Source: Gnetum montanum
Taxonomy: Eukaryota > Streptophyta > Gnetopsida > Gnetales > Gnetaceae
Reading direction: 5' to 3'
Assembly (NCBI GenBank): GCA_015680685.1
Contig: MNCI01020719.1
Span: 196,298-260,297, forward strand
Length of the DNA stretch: 64,000 nt
Shown: positions 12,801 to 24,149 of the stretch, piece by piece
Layout: each line of letters begins with the position of its first letter
Numbering within the stretch: position 1 is the stretch's first letter
Made by a program: the position numbers and the translations under genes
Notes under the pieces: model-generated
What the model was told of the DNA's origin: nothing
Database searches by the model: none
What the model saw: the letters and a program-made list of their open reading frames with translations, nothing else

Positions 12801-12990
12801 ATCATCCAACTGTGGAACTGAAATCAACTTCTTTGTAACTTTAGGAACATGTATAATGTTATCTATTATCACCTTTGGCATCTCTACTTGTTGCAGACTT
12901 ATACTTCCAATTCCAAGAACTTTTAAAGCTTTTCAATTAGCAGCATATACAAAACTAGATTCAACTTTATGATAAGATGCAAAAAAAGAC
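9880..12990 (-). pseudogene. Copia pol remnant (protease end, integrase, RT, RNase H)
   Basis: The GAG-pre-integrase motif EVWHRHLGHIGWSNL lies near 12650. The integrase core has TFIDDCTRKFWVYML near 12390 and TDNGGEYTSK near 12270. Reverse transcriptase runs about 11560-10580, with WLYRIKSEANGEKHFKARLV, FSPVAKHSSIHLVLSLVA, DIKTVFLHGDL, and the catalytic box YVDDVLIAGND near 10820-10895, artificially doubled by the assembly duplication at 10839. RNase H is represented by MVCTRLDIAYVIGVVSRFM near 10490 and its follow-up to about 9900. These are standard signatures of plant copia polyproteins. Frames change and internal stops are frequent, so it is not functional as it stands. Confidence 0.88.
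10793..10886. other. Assembly join: about 46-bp direct duplication around one N (10839)
   Basis: The block TACTATATCATTTCCAGC...ACAACAAC occurs on both sides of the N. It doubles the RT catalytic box in translation, which is not credible biologically. Confidence 0.85.
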
Positions 12991-12999
12991 TTATCTGGA

Positions 13000-13910
13000 C
13001 AAATATGAAAGGAGGCACCTGAGTCAATCAATCAGATGTCACTACTACATCCATATGCCACCATTGTACATTGTTCTTGAATCAGAAAACTAACGTTTTC
13101 ATTAGCTACATGTACCTTTGATGTTACTTCTTCTGACTTCTTCTCCTTTCCTTTATTTTTCTGTGCTTTCCATGCAAAGCAATCATTCTTCAAATGACCT
13201 TTCTTTTTGCAGCACCAGCACTCTTGAGTTTACGTTTTGCCATGTGATACTCCTCTGTCCGTGCTCCTCCCCCTACTTGGAAAATGTCTCCTACTTCTAC
13301 CTCTTTCCTTTGTTACATGAACATTTCTAGATCTAAAAGACACATATACTCTTCCTTCTAAATCTTGAAGGGTACATACAACCTATTCAAATGTCATAGA
13401 TGAAACACTCATAGAAGTAGTAATAGATGTCACAATTACAAACCAGGAATTAGGTAAGAAGTCTAACAAAGCATACGATTTAACTAAATCTAGAATAACA
13501 ATTTTATATTCCTCCAACTTTATCAGATTTTCCATCATCTCATCCAAATGATCTTGAAAAGACACATCAGATCTATTCTTGCATCTAAAAATTTTCTAAT
13601 AAATGTGAAAGGTATTCAAACCTAATACTTTGTCAAAACTATTATTCAGCATTTGCCATAGATCATGTGGATCCATATCAGGTTTGATTGAGGCAAAAAT
13701 CCCATTGCTTAGGGTTGGATGAATGAAAGATAATGCCCTAGACTTAATTTTTCTCCAATCATCATTTGACATTCCTACTGGTTAAGAGGGTTGTAGGACC
13801 TCTTGGCACTTCTTTTGTGCTAAAATAGCATTCATCAAAATGCTCCAAACATTCTAGTTCCTTCCTACCAATCTTTTCGTTGTTTGCAACCTCTCCATCT
13901 CTTTAAATTT
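13000..13910 (-). pseudogene. Copia gag remnant
   Basis: On the - strand the region downstream of the primer-binding site encodes gag-like sequence, including FQDHLDEMMENLIKLEEYKI (13565-13506). A zinc-knuckle-like CWCCKKKGHLKNDCF stretch (13215-13170) precedes protease-like sequence. It is frame-shifted and stop-ridden. Confidence 0.7.
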
Positions 13911-13925
13911 AGCTCTAATACCAGT
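13911..13925 (-). other. Copia primer-binding site (initiator tRNA-Met type)
   Basis: The reverse strand reads ACTGGTATTAGAGCT directly after the 5' LTR, one base from the TGGTATCAGAGC typical of plant copia elements. Confidence 0.85.
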
Positions 13926-14563
13926 TGTTATAATCATATCTAAAAACACACTACAAATTCTCTAGAGAAATTATTATAACCCTACAAATTTGAATCAATT
14001 ATTAGAGGCAAAATATTGCACTGTAGCAAGTCAAGAAACACTATAAATCACTCTCAAAGCGTTCTAAACTGTAGCAAACATTTGCAGTGATAACAAAATG
14101 AAAGAAGAATGAAAATAGTAAAAATAGCACAAGAACATAGAGAGTTATGTGGTCCAGGCCCTTTTTACCCTACTTCCATAACAATGCTGACCTACTTTCT
14201 ATTCTTCTCAAATCTTTAGGACATAAGTCATCCTTGTAACTTTTCCAAACACCCAATCTGTTATTCCAACAGATCTCAAATCAACACCAACAAGACTCAT
14301 GTCTCCAAGGTAAAACCTTGATACAATGCTTTCACTTCAAATAACACACTAAAGGCTACCCCAAGCCTTCTATTTATGAAGAAACACGAGACCCAAACCC
14401 CAATCCTAATACATGTGGGATAAAACACCAAGCCTCCTATTTATGAGGAAACATGAGGACCAAACCCCAATCCTAATACATGTGGGATAAAACATATCCC
14501 CACATCAAATGCAACATAAAAGGAAATACAAGAATTAATGTATTTGTCTTCATTTTTCCAACA
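13926..14563 (-). repeat. Copia 5' LTR
   Basis: It is 638 bp with the same ends as the 9177 copy, and is followed by target duplication ATAGG and at once by the left end of G1. Confidence 0.92.
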
Positions 14564-14569
14564 ATAGGT

Positions 14570-15382
14570 TGATGAATCGTGATATCAGGGCCACGATATC
14601 AGAGCCTTCGAAGCGATAGCAGACATCCAATGTCGGACCCTGTCTCATTGCCTATAAATAAGAGGTGGGCACACTTGGTTTTGGTAATTAGTCTTAGTCC
14701 CTTACCCAAACTCTTGCCTTTTTCCCTTTCCAGAGATAGAATTATTTCTAAATGCCTGTAATAGGAGTCATAAAGTGAATGGATCTTTATTCAAGCATTG
14801 TGTACCTGAACACACCTTGTGACTAGAAATAAAGATGAACTTTGTGATAAACCTTACAACATTCAGAATAGCTTATTTAATGTTATTTATAGTTCTTTAA
14901 TTCTTTCCTTAGTTAATTGATGCTCTCTCTCTCTCACCTTGTTAATTTTTCCAAGTAAGCACACTTAGTATGACCACTTCGAGCATGCATGGAACACTTG
15001 GTAACCCAGTAACGATTAGCATTTGGTAATTATAGTAGTGTTGCATTAGTTCAAGATGTGTATGGAAAGTGGGAACGAATGCTAGTGTTAGGACTATTTA
15101 AAGCATAGTTGATTAGTTAAATTAAATTAGTTACTTAATTATTTCACTTCTCCCCTTTTTAGCACTAGGACACAAAACATAAAAAATATATAAAAATCAT
15201 ATACCTCAAGTTTACTTAATCATATAATCGCACCATACAAGTAAGCTTGGGAAGACAATGATTGACTAACCCGTCCTTGTTCTATGAAGGTCCATAAGCA
15301 CTTAGTCCTTGGAATTCAAGCAGATCATGCGTGTATGCTCGTATTCGTATGGTTAAGTGTAGGGATACCTCGCCACTCATCA
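14570..15382 (+). repeat. G1 5' LTR (813 bp)
   Basis: U3 has degenerate GATATC units at 14580-14615, then a TATA box (CTATAAATAAGAGG, 14651-14664). The end GATACCTCGCCACTCATCA matches the other LTRs. Relative to the 3' LTR it lacks about 30 bp of the GATATC array, which explains most of the length difference. Confidence 0.9.
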
Positions 15383-15402
15383 TTGGCACCATTGCCGGGG
15401 AC
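15383..15402 (+). other. G1 primer-binding site (tRNA-Asp type)
   Basis: TTGGCACCATTGCCGGGGAC is close to the complement of the plant tRNA-Asp 3' end (CCCCGGCAACGGCGCCA). The same site on the - strand is sharper in E-N2 (52835-52852). Confidence 0.8.
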
Positions 15403-15517
15403 TTTGTTGTTTGTGCGCTAACTGGAACTTAAGAAATCTTCCAATCCTTAGAACGAACCCTTAGGGTTGGTTAATTTACAATCATCAAGAGGAATATTAC
15501 ACATTGAATAGACAATC

Positions 15518-17900
15518 ATGTCTCCTTCTTCTTACAAGAGTGTCACATTGCCTAGGTCCAATATAGGGAATAATTGAAGGCATAATACACATGATGATCC
15601 ACCAGTACCCAAATAGTTTCATGTGGTATATGTTCATCCTGATGAGTATATACTAGACTTTACCTTTATCCTCCACCAGGATGAACAACTACATTGGCAA
15701 GATTTAGAAGGTAACATAGTGTTACCTATCGATCGCTTAGTCCCAAGCATGCTTCTTCATGCTCTCACATGAATTGGTATGTAGCACTTACAGGTAGAAT
15801 ACGTTGTGCATGAACATGACTCAAGAGAGTGTCAACCCATGGAGGCACAATATCATAGGAACCTACAACAAGAGAGACATCACAAATCTTTGAAAGGTAA
15901 GCGGTCTCAAGATGTCCCACATGTCCCAAGTGAAAATGAGGGTGGTGAACCTACCTCGAAAGTTTTCCATGAAACGATGTTCCTCCCATTGACTTTGGTC
16001 AAGGGGTTTTGTATCAGAACCTTTACTCAACCATCCATAACCTAGGTTCTGATACCAACAGATATAAAGGATCTAAAAAAGGAACACAAACACATAATAA
16101 AGATGGACATTCTGACTGTAACTACGATCGAGGCCACTACCACTGAAGAGAAGGTAACAGACATCATCATAGTACCAATCCTCCTTCTTCTTTACCTTCA
16201 TCATCTCCTTCACCCTCTCCTTCAGGATCTAGACGTAGTCACAAAGGAAAAGACCCTAAGGATAATGGTAGGTGAAACAGAGATCACAGAAGAAACAGTA
16301 AAGAAATGGAAAGAGGGCATTCTAGAGAAACTCATCATGAAAGAAGGGAGAGTAGGGAACAACATAGGCATCATAGATGCCATAGATAGTACGATCACGA
16401 TGAACCCCTACTCACTACCCAAAGTATGTTAGATATAACTGAGGTTGTTAGAATCCCAACAAGGCACCAGAAAGATAACAGGATCAAGAGATTAGACATG
16501 AAAAATATCCCACGATTTGAAGGGGGATACAAAGCTAATCCTCAAAACCATCTACAAGAATTTCACGATGCATGTGCCTTACAAAATATAGAAAATGAAT
16601 GGCAAAAACTTAATTTGTTTCCATGGACACTAGTCAAAGAAGCGAAAAGCTGCTATCGGTCCTTAGAACCAAAATCCATTTGCCGATGGAGTACCATGTT
16701 AGAACTGTTCAACGATAAGTATTAGCCGTACTCACGAGTGTCCAACCTACGAAAGAAAATCCAAGGATGGAAACAAGGAGGACATGAACCCTTAGATGCT
16801 ACCATGGGCCGATATTATGCATCGTTACATCATTGCCCTGGCCATGGTTACTCGTAGAGGGAACAACTACGCTATCTCATAGATGGGCTTAGGCATGAAA
16901 TGTGAAGAACCCTTGGGACTTATGCCCAAGGGAGACTATCTGAGCTTAGGGCCCATCAAGTACAAAGATTGTTGGAGAAAGTTTCTAAAGAAGAAGGTGA
17001 GTTAAGGAAAAGAGAGAGTGTAGAGGAATACAATAGAGATCCTTCCCTCAGAAAGAAGGAAGTTAGATTTTGTAAGGATGAAGAAGAGTCACCACTTGAA
17101 GAGATGGTGAATAAGAAAACTTTGACTATTCAAAAACTTGTATCAGAAGTATCAACAAAGGTGGACCAAATGTGGTACTCCCTAGATAATAGATTTCAAA
17201 CCATTCTCAAAATAGTGGAGGAGTCTAGGAAACTAGGAAGTGACTGAGAAAGGAGAAAAAAGAGAGAAGTAGAATATGCANGGAAGTGACTGAGAAAGGA
17301 GAAAAAAGAGAGAAGTAGAATATGCACGTAACAAAGGTATGGGTAAATTTTCCATCATCGAAGAGGTTGCAGATTCAAATACAAACAATGATGGTGGATG
17401 TGAGATATGTTAATATGACCATCTTAAATGATGTTGCCCTGTAATCTCACATCTGCAGGAGACTGGGGTGTATGCACTCAACCCATGATTAAACAGAAGG
17501 AAAACACCCCCAAAGGTTACCTTATCCCTAAGGTAACCTAAGCAACCCTTGATGTATTATCCAAGTGAAATTCCATCACAACCAAATGAGCAGTATCAAT
17601 AGTGGCAGCATCCACAATCATGGGGAATGCCACCACCACATCAATAGTACCCCTACCATCAACTTGACTCATATGGATACTACGTGCAGTAGCCAATCTC
17701 TCCATGTGACTCCACTAGTAACGTCACTCTCCAACCTCACTACCAAGCCCATGAGTATTATAGAACTCCTTCTCCTAGGGGTTATGTTCCACAAACATAC
17801 TATCCTTCTCATCCAGTTGCATCTCTTCCACCCTTAGCTCCATTACCACCTGCTCCAACTATGCAGGGTGAGCTCCCTGCCCAGCTATAGCAACGTAACC
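15518..17900 (+). pseudogene. G1 gag remnant
   Basis: The first ATG of the reading begins MSPSSYKSVTLPRS at 15518. The capsid-like core at 16426-16725 holds RLDMKNIPRFEGGYKANPQN and LQNIENEWQKLNLFPWTLVK, followed by CRWSTMLELFNDKY. The same block, diverged, occurs in E-OUT-type gag (43580-43828, - strand) and in E-N1/E-N2 gag. A degenerate CX2CX3HX4C-type zinc knuckle lies near 17400-17440. It is broken by stops, frameshifts and the assembly duplication at 17281. Confidence 0.8.
17236..17326. other. Assembly join: 45-bp direct duplication around one N (17281)
   Basis: GGAAGTGACTGAGAAAGG... is present in full on both sides of the N. It interrupts the gag frame artificially. Confidence 0.85.
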
Positions 17901-17911
17901 CTACAAGGGCT

Positions 17912-20900
17912 GTGAATCCTCATCCTACTATTGGTTTAGACAACCGTGTAAAGAAGATATCTTTCTTTAGGATCGACATTCCAACCAAGTCCTTACAGTC
18001 ACAAGTGGCTAACTCTCCAAAGGCCTCACTATCATTTGAAACTTCAAAACTCCCTTTGAACCAAAGGCCACATTCAATGCACATAGTCATGTTGATGCAT
18101 GCCATTACCGATTGGATTAAGGCTAGCCATCTCCCTAGGAAATTCTCTTATTCTAGGAGTCCTCTTATATATTTACAAATCTCTGGAAATGAACCTTGCA
18201 AGGCTCTTTTGGATTCAGGTTTTGGTGTTAACATAATCTATCAAGAAATGTACAAAGCCTATAACCTACCTCCACTAAAAAAGAGTAACATTTGTTTAGA
18301 GCTAAATGACCAGTCCATTACTTTCCCATTAGGACTAGTGGAGGACATTGTTACCACTATTTGTGGATGGTTATATCCAACCAGTTTCCTAGTGATTCAA
18401 GTCAACAACTATAAGGGGGACTTCCCAATCATAATGGGAAGAGCATCGCTAAGCAAAATTGATGCACACCTAGGAATATGTGATCTTTCCCTAGAGATAT
18501 CAAAGGAAAATACATTTGGAAAAATTGAGAAGAAGAAAGTTTCGTGCATCGCATACAGTGACACAGGGTGTAATTGCGTGCAAAAGTCCTGGTTCATACA
18601 ACATTTAACATTGCCTACATGCAACCAGTGTGCACAAGTAACTAACATACAAAGATACCTATATGAAGCAGCCACAAGCTAGGAAGGCACCCAGTGGCTG
18701 ATAGTTGACCAAGAGAGCAATTCAACTATATGCATGGAATCAACTGAGGGTTTGACTTGTGCTTACATTTATAGCATAGATACATTAGAGCAATTCCATT
18801 GTAACTTCCAAGTCATAACATCAAAAATATCAATTGGAGAAAGTTGGAAATCCCTAAAAATTTTAAGTAAGAGGCCCCTCAGTTAAAATCATTGCCCACC
18901 GATATGGAGTATACATTTCTCAAAAATGGGAAACCAATAATTATTAATGCTAAGCTCGCTCTTCAACAAAAAGAAAGACTGTTGAAAATAGTAAACAAAT
19001 GGTCAAAATCCTTTGCTTGGTCATATCTCGAGTTAACCAGAATAGACCCTAGGATATGCCAACATAGAATTTACACGGACCCCTCCATAAAGCCTCAACG
19101 ACAATTGCCAAGGTGACTAAAACCAAAGCTTAAGCAAGTGATTAAAGAAGAAATTGAACAACTTCTAAAAGCTGGGATCATCTACCCCATTGCTAATAGT
19201 GAATGGGTTAGTCCCTTAGTTATTGTGCCTAAAAAGGAAGGTAAATGAAGGCTACTAAACATGGCAACTTTCAAAGACCACTTTCCATTGCCATTCGTCG
19301 ATCAAGTCTTAGATACCATTGCAAGGCATCGCTATTATAGTTTTTTGGATGGGTACAATGGATACAACCAAATTCAAATAGCCCCAAAAGACCAAGCCAA
19401 GACTACATTTATAAGTCCTTGGGGGACATTTGCATACAAATAGATGTCATTTGGCTTGTGCAATGCCCTTGCAACATTTCAACATCTTGTTATAAGCATA
19501 TGTCAGCAGCAAATAGGAAATGGTGTGGGAGTCTTCATGGACAATTTCTCCACCTATGGAGTGGACTTCAATCAAGCATTGGACCAATTAGAGCAAGTAC
19601 TAAAACAATGTGTTGAAACTAGTTTAAGGCTCAATTGGCAAAAAATCCATTTAATGGTCCAAGAAGGTGTAGTATTAGGACATAAGATTTCACAAACAGG
19701 GATAGAGGTAGACCTCAAAAAGATCGAAGTCATCCAAGGAATCACGCACCAACCTAAAATTGTAAAAGATGTTTGGTCATTCTTTGGACAAACTGGCTAT
19801 TATAGACACTTTATTGAGAACTTTTCAAAGGTTGCAAAACCATTAGTTGAATTAACAAAAAAGAACGTGCCCTTTGAATGGATTAGGGAATGTGAACTAG
19901 CTTTCCAAATCTTAAAATAGAAGCTCATAGAAACACCTATTCTACAAGCTCCTAGCTGATCTAGACCATTCCACACAATGATTGACGTGTCCAAATTTGC
20001 TTTAGGAGTCGTACTTACATAGTTAGATGACAAAAAATGACCCTATTACATTCACTATGCAAGTTGAAGTATTGCTGGTTCACAACTTGACTACACCACA
20101 ACAGAAAAGGAGCTAATGGTTTTGGTGTTTGCACTAGATAAGTTTAGTCACTATGTATTGGTCTATAAGATATTTGTACACACAGACCATAGTGCAATTC
20201 GATTCTTGCTGAATAAACCAATAGTGAGTCCTCACATCATATAATGACTCATAATGTTACAAGTGTTTGATCTTATGATGATAGATCGTAAAGGAATCGA
20301 GAATGTTGTTGTTGATCATTTATCTCGGTTAAGATGGGACAACAAAGAGGATGCATAGCTGCTTTCTGATTACTTTCCTAATGAACTCCTCTTTGCAAGT
20401 ATAGTAAATAATCAATTAACCATAGAAAACAATCGGTATAGTAGTCTTCTTACCTATCTCCTTACACAACAAACACCACAAGGGTTAGACATTAAAAAGA
20501 AATAGCAGTTTCTACACCAAGCCAAGTATTTCATGAAAATCAATGGACACCTTTATAAGGTATGTCCCAATGGCTTGGTTCAATGGTATGTTCCTAATGT
20601 ACATCAATTACAAGTTCTCCAAGATGCTCATGGGGGTCCTTGTGGGGGTCATTATGCTAGGAGATGAACAGCCATTAAAATCTTTCTTACAAGATATTAT
20701 TGGCCTACATTGTTCTAGGACGCTCATCATGTTGTCCAATCTTGTGAATACTACCAATGTGATGGGGGAATTACTGCTAGAATGGAGGGTCCACAATAAT
20801 AGATTCAACCTTTAGAACTCTTCAATATATGGGGAATTGATTTTATGGGGCTTATTACACCAATGTCCAATGGAAAAGCCTACATTGTTATTGCTGTTGA

Positions 20901-21700
20901 CTATTTTACAAAGTGGGAAAAAGCAAGCACTGTTATGGATTGTACATCATTTACCACTGCATGATTTTTTGAACAATAAACTGTAAATAGGTTTGGTATG
21001 CCTCGTGCAATTATTTCAGATAATGGTACACATTTTACAAGTACAACTTTTTGAAAGTTGATGCAACACTTAGGAGTGGAACACAAGTTGACTACACCAT
21101 ATCATCCTCAAGCGAATGGTCAAGCTGAAGTCACCAAAAGGAGATTACCAAAATATTGATACAAACCATTAGCAAATATAGGCGAGACTAGAGCACCAAA
21201 CTAAATGATGCTCTTTGGGCATACCGCTCCACATGGAAACTCCCTATAGGCTACTCTCCCTATGAGTTAGTGTATGGTAAACTTCCAATGCTCCCTATCC
21301 AAGATGAGCTCTGTACACTATCTATGGCATGTGATCTCAACCTTGACCTTGATCTAGCATAGAAAGAAAGATTGATGAACCTTAACTTGCCAGATGAAAA
21401 TCGATTAGCCGCCCTGTCATCTAATGAATTGTACAAGGCCTTTAATAAATAATGTCATGACCTAAGGATTAAGAAAGTTAAATATCAACCAAAAGATAAG
21501 GTTCTATACTGGAACCCCACACACATGCCATAATGCACTAAATTTCAAACATTATGGGAAGGACCTTATATTATTCATGAAACTTTTCCTTTAGGGGTCA
21601 TGATGATTTACAAACCTAAGAGCCTGTATAAGAAATTGTTGGTCAACATCCAAAAAACCAAACATTTCCATAAGCCTAGAATAGCCAGTACCAATACTAC
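17912..21700 (+). pseudogene. G1 pol remnant: protease, reverse transcriptase, RNase H, integrase
   Basis: The protease has the aspartic motif ALLDSGFGVNIIYQEMYKAY (18197-18257). RT runs about 18900-19920, with WVSPLVIVPKKEGK, FPLPFVDQVLDTIARHRYYS, and the catalytic box at 19534-19545 reading FMDN instead of the family FMDD, a lost metal-binding aspartate. RNase H spans about 19970-20230 (TMIDVSKFALGVVL, then YTTTEKELMVLVFALDKF). Integrase spans about 20540-21500, with IDFMGLITPMSNGKAYIV, SDNGTHFTSTT and PYHPQANGQAE, which contain the D, D and E positions of the catalytic core. Several stops and frameshifts break the frame (for example near 19116, 19441 and 19918), so it is inactive. The domain style suits Athila/Tat-type gypsy elements. 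Confidence 0.88.
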
Positions 21701-22549
21701 CTCTGTTGGTAGACAACCCTACTCATTATTTTAAATCTCCTCTCTCCAACTCAGTCATGGGGGAGAGGGCCACCAATGCTAACCATTCTAAGCCCTTAGC
21801 TCTTTTTGTATTTTTTTTTACACATTTTTGTTTTACACATTTCTTTAAATTTACTTATTTTTTGTTTTACACCATCATTCACATTTTTACTATTTCTTTG
21901 TTTGATTTATTTTCATTTGTCATACAATAAGTGCTCATGATTTTGGATGTACTATAATGGTATTGATTGCTAATGTTTGGTTTTTACCTTTAATTTTCAA
22001 TGTTGATACTAAGATATGATTTCTTTTGATAAAACAAGCAATGAATCCATGTCATCCATTCCTCCATTCAACTCTATGGTCTCCCTTGTCATGGAAACAT
22101 ACTATCCCTTTTTCTAAGAAAAACTGTTAATGAATTGGTGGCTCGGTATTATTCAGACCAACGAAGGACTCCATGGTTGAAAAGGGTTTGATGGACTGGG
22201 ATAGGCAAAAGCACTTAGGATGGACTAGAGTAGAAGTAGTTATGCAAGGAACACACTTCATCATGTGGCTATGGATAAATAACGGAGTGTACATTTCTAA
22301 CATTGGTAGCAACGTGCCTCATTTTGTTTTCCCCTTCTCTTTCTCTTCAAGCTGTCAAATGAGGGTTTGTATGTCATCTATGTACAGTGTTCACCATAAT
22401 GGTTATGAACACCAATGATGTGATATGTTTGTCGATCCATTCATTGGGCACTTTGAGTCTGTCACCCCATGTCACCATCAGTGCTGATTTGGTCAATAAG
22501 CCCATACCTTTCCAATATTTTGTAAGGAACTCGAGCACGAGTTTTCATT
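21701..22549 (+). other. G1 3' non-coding region
   Basis: T-rich sequence between the end of pol and the polypurine tract. I see no ORF3 and no palindrome/TATA block here, unlike the ORF3-bearing elements. Confidence 0.6.
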
Positions 22550-22563
22550 TAGTTGTGGAGGTA
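22550..22563 (+). other. G1 polypurine tract
   Basis: AGTTGTGGAGGTA lies directly before TGATGAA of the 3' LTR. Confidence 0.75.
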
Positions 22564-23403
22564 TGATGAACCATGATATCAAGGCTACAATATCGCATCC
22601 ATGATATCATGTCTACGATATCGGAGCCTTCCAAGCAATATCAAACATCCAATGTTGGACCCTGTCTCATTACCTATAAATAAGAGGTAGGCACACTTGG
22701 TTTTGGCAATTAGTCTTAGTCCCTTACCCAAACTCTTGCCTTTTTCCCTTTCCAGAGATAGAATTATTTCTGAGTGCCTGTAGTAGGATTCATAAAGTGA
22801 ATGGATCTTTATTCAAGCATTGTATACCTGAGCCCACCTTATGGCTGAAAATAAAGATAAACTTTGTGATAAACCTTATAGCATTCAGAATAGCTTATTT
22901 AATGTTATTTATAGTTCTTTAATGATTTCCTTAGTTAATTAATGTTCTCTCTCTCTCACCTTGTTAATTTTTCCAAGTAAGCACACTCAGTACAACCACT
23001 TTGAGCATGTGTGGAACACTTGGTAACCCAGTAACAATTAGTACTTGGCAATCCCAGTAGTGTTGCACAGGTTCAGGATGTGTACGGAAAGTGGGAATGG
23101 ATGCTAGTGTTAGGACTAGTTAAAGCATAGTTAATTAGTTAAATTAAATTAGTTACTTAATTATTTCACTTCTCCCCTTTTTAGCACCAAGACACAAAAC
23201 ATAAAAAATATATAAAATAATATACCTCAAGTTTACTTAACCATACAATCACGTCATACAAGTAAGCTTGGGAAGACAACAATTAACTAACCTGTCCTTG
23301 TTCTATGAAGGTGCATAAGCACTTAGTCCTTGGAATTTAACTGGATCATGCATGTATGCTCGTATTTGTATGGTTGAGCATAGGGATACCTCACTGCTCA
23401 TCA
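22564..23403 (+). repeat. G1 3' LTR (840 bp)
   Basis: The GATATC array (22574-22622) is longer than in the 5' LTR, with the TATA box at about 22674-22684 (CTATAAATAAG). It ends CTGCTCATCA and is followed by TAGGT. Confidence 0.9.
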
Positions 23404-23408
23404 TAGGT

Positions 23409-24149
23409 GCATGTCTTTCAAGTTCCACAACCAGTGCTTGTAGCCCTTTTATTTGTCCAAGGGGTGTGCTTTGAATTTCCATAGTGTTTTTTTTTCTTTG
23501 AAATGGGAACCACAACATGTAAGGACTTAATCAAGTCAAAGGGATATGCTTTTAATTCCCATACTTTTTTTTTAATGGGAACCACACCATGCAATGATGT
23601 TATTTATCTTCCTATCATTGAGTGGTATGGAATGGTAAGAAGTCCATGAAAAACACTCAAGCACTCAAGCAAGAAGAAGAGTATAGAGAGTATTGAGTTC
23701 CCTTGAAGTCACACCCTTTACAAACCTTTAGATCCTTCCTAATTCAAGAACTACCCAAGTTACCGATCGATTAAAAGTTTCTTTTAATGGAAGGGACTTC
23801 AAATTCCTAGAACAAGGAAAACCATAGTGTTCATTTGGATCGGTGAATGTTCCATGAAAAATAAACCATGTCAAATTCATTAAACATCAAAATTCAAAAA
23901 TAGAAACTAGACATTGATAATCGCACATTAAGCATAAACCATCATTACCAAACAACAACAACAGCATTGTGTCCTGTGACAATAAAGTAGATTGATTAGC
24001 AAAAATGAGAAAATACCACACTTAAACAGAAGGAAACAAAATAAAGTAAAATAGATAAGAAAATGTAAAATAATTAAGAAAGTTAAAAGGTACTAAAAAT
24101 GATGTAAAATTAGAAAAATTTAAAAATAAAAAATGTGAAAAAAAGGTAG
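23409..24149. other. E-OUT non-coding region between pol and ORF3, right part
   Basis: This continues from 9171/9176 once copia and G1 are removed (CATAGGT then GCATGTC). It contains a doubled element (TTCCATA...GGGAACCACA) and long A runs. No coding signal is seen. Confidence 0.55.

Larger units (their letters stand above)
9177..14563 (-). mobile_element. Ty1/copia LTR retrotransposon, full-length, decayed
   Basis: Two 638-bp LTRs (9177-9814 and 13926-14563), TGTTATAATC...TTCCAACA, sit in a perfect 5-bp target duplication ATAGG (9172-9176, 14564-14568). On the - strand the order is 5' LTR, primer-binding site ACTGGTATTAGAGC (initiator tRNA-Met type), gag, protease, integrase, reverse transcriptase, RNase H, polypurine tract (AAGGGGGAGTT), 3' LTR. 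Integrase before reverse transcriptase is the copia order. Stops and frameshifts break every domain. The LTRs differ at about 7 percent of aligned bases by eye over the first 325. Confidence 0.92.
14570..23403 (+). mobile_element. G1: full-length Ty3/gypsy LTR retrotransposon, gag-pol without ORF3
   Basis: 5' LTR 14570-15382 and 3' LTR 22564-23403 (TGATGAA...CTCATCA) lie in a perfect target duplication TAGGT (14565-14569, 23404-23408). The primer-binding site is 15383-15402 and the polypurine tract ends at 22563. The order gag, protease, RT, RNase H, integrase is gypsy-type. After integrase only about 850 bp of non-coding sequence precede the 3' LTR, so this element lacks the ORF3 seen in E-OUT, E-N1 and E-N2. 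The LTRs differ by about 7 percent by eye. Confidence 0.93.
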
